Positions 47,044 through 53,800 of a DNA stretch of 64,000 nucleotides are shown piece by piece. Location of the stretch: positions 1 to 64,000 of the forward strand of contig JASMHC010000009.1 in the NCBI GenBank assembly GCA_030750975.1, written 5' to 3'. A model generated the notes under the pieces. That model had not been told where the DNA came from, made no database searches, and saw only the letters and a program-made list of their open reading frames with translations. Origin of the DNA: Paracoccaceae bacterium. Lineage in GTDB: Bacteria; Pseudomonadota; Alphaproteobacteria; Rhodobacterales; Rhodobacteraceae. Both the position numbers and the translations under genes were made by a program. Numbering within the stretch: position 1 is the stretch's first letter; every line of letters starts with the position of its first letter.

Positions 47044-48129
47044 ATGTCAAAGCATGCGCTATTCAACGTGACCGTTGCGGGCTCGAATATCACCACGACG
47101 CTAATGCCGGTCCTTTTGGGTTTGCAGGTCTCGGACAAGGTGGGCACCCATACTGACAGCGCGGATTTGGAGATTGATGATACCGATGGGCGCATAGTTC
47201 TGCCCCAGATCGGCGCGCTCGTGTCGATTGCGCTTGGCTGGGAGAGCGAGGGGCTGCGTGTCGTTTTCGAGGGCACGGTCGATGAGGTGAAATCCTCCGG
47301 CACCCGCAGTTCTGGCCGACGTCTCCGCATCACGGCAAAAGGCATGGATACGACAGGCCGGGCCAAAGAAGGCCAGCAGCGCCATTGGGATGGGGCGACG
47401 GTGGAAACGATCCTGCGCGAGGCGGCGGTGCATGCGGGCATCACGCAGATCGAGATCGATCCGGCGCTGCGTAATCTCACCCGCGGCTATTTCGAGATGC
47501 GCGACGAAAGCCTGATCGCCATGGGCGAGCGGCTCGCTCGTGAAATCGGTGGCAATTTCCGCGTCACCGGCGGGCGGATTGTGCTCTCAAAACGTAACGC
47601 CGATTACGCGACGGCCATTGCCGCCACTTGGGGTCAGAATCTGCAAAGCTGGGACATTGCCCCTAGCCTCGGTCGCCCACAGTTCGGGGCGGTCCGTGGG
47701 CGCTGGTATGATGTGGCGGCCGGGGCTTGGCAGGTTGTCGAGCGCGAAACAGGCGTCGATGTTCTATGCATCTACGCAGATCGCTTCGCCCGGGCGGGCG
47801 AGTTGGAAACCACCCAGCAGGGTGAGAGCGATGCCGCCACGACGGCTCGAGATGCAGGTGAAGGCACAGTGGTCATCGAGGGCAATACGGCGGCGATGCC
47901 CGATGGGCTGTGCCTTGTGTCTGGCACACGGCCCGGTGTCGATGGGTCCTATCGCATTGAAGCGGTGACCCACACGCTGACGCGCGCGGGCGGCTTTGTC
48001 ACCACCTTGGAGCTGAAACAGCCAAGCCAAGGCGCAGGCACAGATGTGCGGGCGGAGACCACCGCACCGGCGGCGCCAAGCTCGAATGTGCCGCCCATCA
48101 TCGATCCGGATGCAACCGGGCCGTTCTGA
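47044..48129 (+). CDS. Late control/hub protein D (gpD-like)
   Basis: A 361-residue gp27-like hub protein. It contains DSADLEIDDTDGRIVLPQIGALVSIALGW, GTRSSGRRLRITAKGMDTTGRAKEGQQRHWDGATVETILREAAVHAGI and GSYRIEAVTHTLTRAGGFVTTLEL, the gpD signature. It has a disordered Pro/Thr tail. It closes the tail gene block before the lysis cassette. Confidence 0.94.
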   Translation: MSKHALFNVTVAGSNITTTLMPVLLGLQVSDKVGTHTDSADLEIDDTDGRIVLPQIGALVSIALGWESEGLRVVFEGTVDEVKSSGTRSSGRRLRITAKGMDTTGRAKEGQQRHWDGATVETILREAAVHAGITQIEIDPALRNLTRGYFEMRDESLIAMGERLAREIGGNFRVTGGRIVLSKRNADYATAIAATWGQNLQSWDIAPSLGRPQFGAVRGRWYDVAAGAWQVVERETGVDVLCIYADRFARAGELETTQQGESDAATTARDAGEGTVVIEGNTAAMPDGLCLVSGTRPGVDGSYRIEAVTHTLTRAGGFVTTLELKQPSQGAGTDVRAETTAPAAPSSNVPPIIDPDATGPF

Positions 48130-48147
48130 GACCAAGGAGGCAGGGAG

Positions 48148-48459
48148 ATGCCGGACAACAGTTTTATCGAAACCATCAACCACCTCTTTGGCGGGGCCAT
48201 CACCACCCTGATCGGTGCCTTCACCGGCCGGCTCATGTGGCATTCCGGCGAGGTGAAACTCGGCAACCGCCGCTTCTTCGGCAAGGAACTCCTGTGGGAA
48301 ATTCCTGTCGCCGTGGGCATGGCGCTGATCGGTGATGCCGCGGCAAATTACATCGGTCTGACCCAGCCGGTCTCAACCGGGTTTGTCGCCACGCTCGCCT
48401 ATCTCGGGCCCCGTGGCGCCGAAAGCCTGCTCTGCGCCTGGATCGGTTGCAAGAAATAG
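48148..48459 (+). CDS. Putative holin (103 aa)
   Basis: AAGGAGG lies upstream. The N-terminal GGAITTLIGAFTGRLMWH, the middle ELLWEIPVAVGMALIGDAAANYIG and the end VSTGFVATLAYLGPRGAESLLCAWIGC give two to three amphipathic or hydrophobic spans and a short basic tail (CKK). The position before the endolysin and the pattern match a phage holin family of alphaproteobacteria. It would form the membrane holes that release or trigger endolysin. Confidence 0.82.
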   Translation: MPDNSFIETINHLFGGAITTLIGAFTGRLMWHSGEVKLGNRRFFGKELLWEIPVAVGMALIGDAAANYIGLTQPVSTGFVATLAYLGPRGAESLLCAWIGCKK

Positions 48460-48488
48460 CACCCGCCCAACATCGATCGCCTGATCAC

Positions 48489-48518
48489 ACGCCGTCCTCG
48501 GGGGCGGCGTTTTCTTTT
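48489..48518 (+). terminator. Rho-independent terminator after the holin
   Basis: ACGCCG (48489-48494) and CGGCGT (48505-48510) pair around a ten-base loop and are followed by TTTCTTTT. It separates the tail/holin transcript from the endolysin unit. Confidence 0.75.
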
Positions 48519-48532
48519 GCAAGGAGGCTCGC

Positions 48533-49465
48533 ATGACCCCTTTTGAAATCGCCCAATCCTACATCGGCACCACCGAGGGCCTGGGGCCTGAAGACAATCC
48601 CGCCATTATGGATATGTATGCCTCGGTTGGACATGACTGGGTGGAACATGACTCTGTCGCCTGGTGTGCGGCTTTCGTGGGCCACTGCTTGGAAAAGGCT
48701 GGGTTGAGCTCCACTCGACGCCTTAACGCGCGGTCCTATCTCCAGTGGGGCATTCCCGTTGATCTGGCGGATGCGCAGACAGGCGACATCGTCGTCTTTT
48801 CGCGGAGCTCGAAAGCCTGGCAGGGCCATGTCGGATTCTTCGTGAAGGCGGCAGGCTCCATGATTGAGGTTCTGGGCGGCAACCAGTCCGATGCCGTCAA
48901 TATCCAGCGCTATGCGAAATCGCGGCTGCTCGGGGTGCGGCGCGCGGGCAATGTGGCGCCAGCCGTGACGCTCTCGGTGCGTGAAGTACAGGCACGCCTC
49001 AAAGCGCTTGGCTATCACGAGGTGGGCCAGGTTGATGGTCAGGTCGGGCCTCGCACCCGCGCGGCGATCCTGGCGTTTCGCGATGACCATGGGATGCCAC
49101 TTGTGCCGATCATCGATGTGGCACTGACGAAGGCACTGACGACGGCGGGGCCGCGGCCGGTCGCGCCGGAACGGGCCGCGGGCGTGCCAGAAGGCAGTCG
49201 CATTGTCACGGCGGCGAATGCCCAGGTGGGGCTTGGCGTCCTGGGTGCTGCAGGTTCTGTGGCCGCGCAGATTGCACCGGTGCTGACTCAGGCAGAAGAA
49301 GCGCGTGATACCGCGGAGCGGGTGCTGGATCTGGTTGGGCTGACGGACGCCGTACAAGCGGCATTGCCCTGGGTCGGGGTGGCTGTGTTCATTGGCGTTA
49401 TCTTCTACGCCCTGAAAGCCCGCAATGCCCGGATTGAAGATCATCGCAGCGGGAAGACCCCGTGA
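48533..49465 (+). CDS. CHAP/NlpC-like endolysin with PG-binding domain and membrane anchor
   Basis: A 310-residue endolysin. Residues 1-135 are a TIGR02594/CHAP-type peptidase with the catalytic Cys in SVAWCAAFVG and His in WQGHVGFF. Residues about 145-205 are a peptidoglycan-binding_1 domain (VREVQARLKALGYHEVGQVDGQVGPRTRAAILAF). Residues about 273-293 (ALPWVGVAVFIGVIFYALKA) are a membrane span near the C-terminus, preceded by an Ala-rich helix. AAGGAGG precedes the ATG. The membrane span in an endolysin is unusual. Confidence 0.9.
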   Translation: MTPFEIAQSYIGTTEGLGPEDNPAIMDMYASVGHDWVEHDSVAWCAAFVGHCLEKAGLSSTRRLNARSYLQWGIPVDLADAQTGDIVVFSRSSKAWQGHVGFFVKAAGSMIEVLGGNQSDAVNIQRYAKSRLLGVRRAGNVAPAVTLSVREVQARLKALGYHEVGQVDGQVGPRTRAAILAFRDDHGMPLVPIIDVALTKALTTAGPRPVAPERAAGVPEGSRIVTAANAQVGLGVLGAAGSVAAQIAPVLTQAEEARDTAERVLDLVGLTDAVQAALPWVGVAVFIGVIFYALKARNARIEDHRSGKTP

Positions 49466-49695
49466 TGTGGGTCTTGATCGTTTCCGCGTGCATATCGATT
49501 GGCGAGGCTCTGGCCTGCGGGTCTGATCTCTATCCGGGGGTGATGCGCACCTTTGCCGCATGCGAGGACGCGGCTGTCATTAGTCATGACCGAATTCGTG
49601 CCGCCGCCGAGGCTGACGGTGTCACCGTGCTGTTGCTCGACACCCACTGCTTCAGAACGTCGGGCCAGCCCATCTCAGGGGAGGGCGAAAAGTGA
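49462..49695 (+). CDS. Small secreted lysis-cassette protein (77 aa)
   Basis: It starts at GTG 49462 (or ATG 49465), inside the endolysin stop. MWVLIVSACISIGEALACG is a signal-peptide-like start with small residues before a Cys. The mature part (LYPGVMRTFAACEDAAVISHDRI, TVLLLDTHCF) has three further cysteines. The function is unknown; its position between endolysin and spanin genes suggests a periplasmic lysis accessory. Confidence 0.7.
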   Translation: MMWVLIVSACISIGEALACGSDLYPGVMRTFAACEDAAVISHDRIRAAAEADGVTVLLLDTHCFRTSGQPISGEGEK

Positions 49696-49949
49696 TCTCG
49701 ATCCTGACCGCCATCTTTTCCGGGATCGGCCGGAAGGCCACTCTGCTGGGGGCGATCGTTATTGCGATTGGTGCCGCGATCTGGATCGCGTTTCGGCGTG
49801 GGCGTCTGGAGGCTGAGGCCGAATTCCTGGTCCGGCGTGCTGATGCCCGGATCCGATCCTTGCAAACAGCGAAGGAGGTGTCCCATGAGGTGCAAACCGC
49901 TGATCGCGCTGATCTTGAGCGCCGTCTTGACCGCTGGATGCGCGATTGA
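49692..49949 (+). CDS. Rz-like inner-membrane spanin (85 aa)
   Basis: GTG 49692 overlaps the preceding stop. The N-terminal ATLLGAIVIAIGAAIWIAF is a membrane anchor. The rest (RRGRLEAEAEFLVRRADARIRSLQTAKEVSHEVQTADRADLERRLDRWM) is charged and helical, the typical i-spanin periplasmic coil. It pairs with the overlapping lipoprotein gene at 49885-50088. Confidence 0.82.
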   Translation: MISILTAIFSGIGRKATLLGAIVIAIGAAIWIAFRRGRLEAEAEFLVRRADARIRSLQTAKEVSHEVQTADRADLERRLDRWMRD

Positions 49950-50088
49950 TCCGAGGCGCGATCGCGATGCCTGCGATTGGGCGGCCCCCATCAGACCATC
50001 TCGTGCCGATGTACTGACCGACGGCACGTTGGCCCAAATCGTCACCCATAATGAAATCGGTGCGCGCCTCTGCGGCTGGCGGCCCTGA
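49885..50088 (+). CDS. Rz1-like outer-membrane spanin lipoprotein (67 aa)
   Basis: AGGAGG (about 49873-49878) precedes ATG 49885, 65 bases inside the Rz-like gene in a different frame. MRCKPLIALILSAVLTAGC is a signal peptide with lipobox LTAGC, so Cys19 should be lipidated. The mature protein is short, with a C-terminal Cys. This nested layout is the classic Rz/Rz1 pair. Confidence 0.85.
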   Translation: MRCKPLIALILSAVLTAGCAIDPRRDRDACDWAAPIRPSRADVLTDGTLAQIVTHNEIGARLCGWRP

Positions 50089-50113
50089 AGTTTCGAAGCC
50101 GCTGAGGTGATCT

Positions 50114-50575
50114 GTGGACGGGACCAAGCATGACCTGAGCCCGGATGTCTGGACCATGGTAGCTTTCAACGCCTCCAGCGCACTGGTGGTGCCGCAAGTC
50201 GGCACCCGGATTTGGGGCCAGGTGGCACCGGAAGATGAACCGCCCGACGAGGGCGGATTTGCGATCCGGAGGATGCGCCTCATCCGGGGCATCGCACCCT
50301 TTGAGGCGCTTTGGCTGTGCGCGGACACCGCGCCGGCAGCAGTCACTGTTTACCAAGGAAACAGCATGTCCGGTGTCGTCTATTTCGGGAAATCGCCGTT
50401 TCGATTGCGCGCCGCAGGCCCCGTCGAGATCGATGTGCCTTACGTCCCGCAGATCCTCGATGGTGGGGCACCCGATACCGATTACGCCGGCCTTGCCGTC
50501 ATCGACTGCGGTGGCGCTGCCGCCGATCCAAGTCTCCGTACAATCGATGGCCGCGTCCAGGGAGAAACCCCATGA
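50114..50575 (+). CDS. Fibre-cluster protein of unknown function (153 aa)
   Basis: GTG 50114 follows GAGGTGATCT. It contains HDLSPDVWTMVAFNASSALVVPQVGTRIWGQVAPED, a beta-rich start. The rest is beta-rich too (PVEIDVPYVPQILDGGAPDTDYAGLAVIDC). Its stop overlaps the Mtd-N-like fibre start. It may be a tail-tip or attachment component; no family is assigned. Confidence 0.7.
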   Translation: MDGTKHDLSPDVWTMVAFNASSALVVPQVGTRIWGQVAPEDEPPDEGGFAIRRMRLIRGIAPFEALWLCADTAPAAVTVYQGNSMSGVVYFGKSPFRLRAAGPVEIDVPYVPQILDGGAPDTDYAGLAVIDCGGAAADPSLRTIDGRVQGETP

Positions 50576-51279
50576 CTTCAACTGTCTTTGCCAAAATCCA
50601 GATGCGCCGCGGCACCGCAGCCGAATGGACCGCCGCCAATCCGATCCTGGCCGAGGGCGAATTTGCCTTCGAGATCGATACGGGCATCACCAAGGTCGGT
50701 GATGGCGCCTCTGACTATGCAACCCTGCCAGCCTATGCGACCTACAGTCAGATGCTGACGGCGCAAGAAGCCATTGAGGCTGGTCAGGCACAGCTTGCCA
50801 CCTTCAACAGCCAACTGACGGCAGCACAGAATGCCGCGACCACCTCGGTGGCCAAAGCATCCGAGGCCTTTGTTTCTGCCGGGAATGCCAAGGTGTCTGA
50901 AGATGCGTCCGAGGTGAGTGCATCGCAGGCGGCGCAGAGCGCAATTGATGCCGCGGCGTCTGCAGTGCAGGCGGCCGGATCCGAGACCAATGCTGCAGGC
51001 TATGAACAGGCTGCTGCTGTTTCCCAAGCGGCGGCTTTGTCGAGTGAACAAGCCGCTGCCCAAAGCGAAGCCAACGCCGCTCAAAGCGAGACCATCGCCT
51101 CGGCCGCTGCCGCCATTGTTCAGCCGCTTGCCGAGGACATCGAGGTGATCGCGACCAACATCGGTACCGTGCAGGACGCGGCTGGACCACTGACCGACAT
51201 CCAGACCGCCATGTTGGAAATGGCGACCGCCTTTGTCAATTCGCAGACGCGGTATGTCTCCGCCGTCGCCTTTTCGTAA
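50572..51279 (+). CDS. Mtd-N-like tail fibre protein with Ala/Ser coiled coil (235 aa)
   Basis: FAKIQMRRGTAAEWTAANPILAEGEFAFEIDTGITKVGDGASDYATLPA is the small domain found at the N-terminus of major tropism determinant and hyaluronidase-type fibres. Residues about 75-185 are an Ala/Ser/Gln-rich coiled coil (AAQSETIASAAAAIVQ). The end is a short beta region. It is probably a trimeric fibre connecting to the long fibres encoded next. Confidence 0.82.
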   Translation: MTSTVFAKIQMRRGTAAEWTAANPILAEGEFAFEIDTGITKVGDGASDYATLPAYATYSQMLTAQEAIEAGQAQLATFNSQLTAAQNAATTSVAKASEAFVSAGNAKVSEDASEVSASQAAQSAIDAAASAVQAAGSETNAAGYEQAAAVSQAAALSSEQAAAQSEANAAQSETIASAAAAIVQPLAEDIEVIATNIGTVQDAAGPLTDIQTAMLEMATAFVNSQTRYVSAVAFS

Positions 51280-51291
51280 GGAGCCCCGCCC

Positions 51292-53733
51292 GTGACAGTT
51301 GAACAGCAAGTGGATGCCCTGACGGCCTCGGTCGACAAACTGAAGGGGGCTGTGGTGTCCAAGAAAGCCACCCTTGATGCCTCGGTTGCCGACGCGCAGT
51401 CAGCGACCGCGCAGGCGCAGGCCGCCAAGGCAAATGCGCTTTCGGCCCGCGATCAGGCTGGGGCTTTCAAGGATACGGCGTATAGCGCGGCGCAGTCGGC
51501 CGCCTCGGCTGTGGCCTATCAGGATCTTTCTGCGGTTGCGCTCACCAAGGCTGTCAAGGCCGTCGATGTGTTCATTTATGACACCTCGAAAGACAGCGAT
51601 GGTGGAGCCTGGCGGCATCGTTGCGCCGGGACAAGCTGGTATCGGGAGCCCCTTAATACCGCGACGCGGGGCGCGCGGCGGGAGTTTCCGGCGGTGGTGG
51701 CGCTGGTCTTGGAAAAGGGAAAGCTGACGATCTACGACGGCGACGATCCTGATCTGCCGATGTGGATGGTTATCAACGGCTACTCTATCGGCGCGTATTT
51801 GTTCGTTGACGGCTATGGGTGCGAGGCGACGTCGATCGCAGCTAGGAATGGCGCACTTGTGGCCACGGGAAAGCCGATCGGAGACCCGTCTGAGGGCAAT
51901 AATTTTGGCGGTGCTCTGATTTTCAACTTTGTATCAGACACAACGCAGAAGATCGGGACCTATGGATACAATTCAAATTATGGGAGCAAGAACGGCGTGC
52001 GCGTTGTCAATTTTGGACCATTGGGAACCTTCCAGCGGTCCCCTGTTGTCCGCCTACCTAATGGGTGGATCAACGATGTTGCGATGACCGTCCTCCCTGA
52101 TGCTCAGGAAAATCCATCAACCGGCCTTCCTGAATTGACACTGGCTTTTGCAACCAAGGGCGGGGTTGCACTCTTGCGCCAAGATGGTTCTGTTACTTCT
52201 AGTGCAGAGACGCTCGAGGCCGGAGATGTTGTGTTCAACCCAGAGAACGAGTTGATCTCGGGCTATTACGCGGCGCACCTTCGCATCTACGGGCCAGTTA
52301 ATCAGCTTTCATCGCCGACTTTCACCCAGAAAGGGATTGTCGCTGGCGTGGCGGGCGGGACAATCAACGTTCCATTCTACATGAGCAGCTTTACTGACGG
52401 GCGCGCATTTGGGGGCGCAGGGATACGTGGTGGCCTCACCAAGCTGATGCTGAACAGCGCATCCATTGGCAGCCTTTGCGCAGCAGCAATTTCGGCGTCC
52501 TACACGACAGGGTGGATGCCGGGAGCTATTAAAGGGGCGTGGTTGGCCGACACAGATGATTCTGTCCTCGTCGGCGAGGACTTGGCTATCAATGGATCGT
52601 TTGATGCTGACGCCTCAGGCTGGTTCCTTGGAACTGACTGGCAATACGACGCTGCAAATCGACGCGTTGCTCGCGTGGGGTCGACGTATCACAATCTGAT
52701 CCCGGCTGCGACAATCGCAAACCTGATCACAGGTGAGACCTACACGATCGAAGTCGAGTGCGGATCAGGAGCCGGAACTGTCGGTTACTATACCGCAAGC
52801 GCAACCAATGGAGCCCTTGCCACTGGCGTAAATCACATCACTTTCACCTACACTGGGGGGCAGTACCCATTCTTCTACTCATCGTCAAACGATCGCTGGA
52901 TCGACAACTTCAAAATCTTTAGATCGATTCCTGACCGCTCTGTCGCTGCTGATGGAAAGAAGGCGTCTGGTTTTATTGTCAAGGGCACAATTGGCAGAGC
53001 TCCTGTTGCCGTCGGTGCGGAGTTGGTTGGATATTCCGGGTTTTCGTCCACAAACTATCTTGAGCAGCCTTACAATAGCGCCTTGGATTTCGGTACTGGC
53101 GATTTCTGCATGATGGGGTGGTATCGGGGTGGTGCTCTCAACAGCACCGGAACATTTTTTTCCCGTCAAAGCGCTCCGCATACCGGTTTCCATTTCTTCA
53201 AAGACACTGCGACCGACCCATCTGATGAGCGGCTGGCGTTCAGAGCAAATGGGGCCACCTATTATAGCTCGATCAAAGGCGAAATCTCGAAATGGCTCCA
53301 CGTAGTCGCGCTTCGTCGAAATGGTGTGCTGGAGATTTATCAGGACGCGGTTCTCGGTTTCATAGGCCCCATGGCTGGTGATATTTCCGACCTCCGCCCG
53401 ACGGCATTCATCGGCTACAATCCCATTGCCCCGACGATCACCGTCGTTCTTGGCATGGCACTCTGGCGTGTTGGAGGCACCGCCCCGACAGCAGACCAAA
53501 TCCGACGTATCTACGAAGACGAAAAGGTGCTGTTCCAAGAGAACGCCGCATGCACGCTTTATGGCGTGTCTGACGCGGTGGCAGCGCTAGCTCACGATCC
53601 TGACACCGGTCTACTTCACGTTGGGACCAGTGCTGGCCGGTCGGTTTTCAAAGGCCTGCGCCGGGTGGCGAATACGACGGCACCGGTGGCAACGGCCATT
53701 GCGGCGGCCGGCGATCTGGTCGTCGAGCAATAA
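51292..53733 (+). CDS. Long tail fibre, paralogue A (813 aa), LamG-like C-terminus
   Basis: GTG 51292 follows AAGGAG. Residues 1-85 are coiled coil (VSKKATLDASVADAQSATAQ). A shared domain begins at VDVFIYDTSKDSDGGAWRHRC and continues to IYDGDDPDLPMWMV. The middle is variable and lower in GC. Near residues 590-720 a LamG/concanavalin-like lectin fold appears (FGTGDFCMMGWYRGG, WLHVVALRRNGVLEIYQDAV). It ends with GLLHVGTSAGRSVFKGLRRVAN. It is the probable receptor-binding protein. It is paralogous to the next gene. Confidence 0.85.
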   Translation: MTVEQQVDALTASVDKLKGAVVSKKATLDASVADAQSATAQAQAAKANALSARDQAGAFKDTAYSAAQSAASAVAYQDLSAVALTKAVKAVDVFIYDTSKDSDGGAWRHRCAGTSWYREPLNTATRGARREFPAVVALVLEKGKLTIYDGDDPDLPMWMVINGYSIGAYLFVDGYGCEATSIAARNGALVATGKPIGDPSEGNNFGGALIFNFVSDTTQKIGTYGYNSNYGSKNGVRVVNFGPLGTFQRSPVVRLPNGWINDVAMTVLPDAQENPSTGLPELTLAFATKGGVALLRQDGSVTSSAETLEAGDVVFNPENELISGYYAAHLRIYGPVNQLSSPTFTQKGIVAGVAGGTINVPFYMSSFTDGRAFGGAGIRGGLTKLMLNSASIGSLCAAAISASYTTGWMPGAIKGAWLADTDDSVLVGEDLAINGSFDADASGWFLGTDWQYDAANRRVARVGSTYHNLIPAATIANLITGETYTIEVECGSGAGTVGYYTASATNGALATGVNHITFTYTGGQYPFFYSSSNDRWIDNFKIFRSIPDRSVAADGKKASGFIVKGTIGRAPVAVGAELVGYSGFSSTNYLEQPYNSALDFGTGDFCMMGWYRGGALNSTGTFFSRQSAPHTGFHFFKDTATDPSDERLAFRANGATYYSSIKGEISKWLHVVALRRNGVLEIYQDAVLGFIGPMAGDISDLRPTAFIGYNPIAPTITVVLGMALWRVGGTAPTADQIRRIYEDEKVLFQENAACTLYGVSDAVAALAHDPDTGLLHVGTSAGRSVFKGLRRVANTTAPVATAIAAAGDLVVEQ

Positions 53734-53739
53734 GCGATT

Positions 53740-53775
53740 GGGGCGGCGCTGACTGCGTGATTGCGCCCCTTTTTC
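53740..53775 (+). terminator. Terminator between the two fibre genes
   Basis: GGGGCG (53740-53745) pairs with CGCCCC (53764-53769) and is followed by TTTTT. It would limit expression of the second fibre relative to the first. Confidence 0.65.
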
Positions 53776-53800
53776 TCACGCCCCCGCTAAGGACAAAGAC

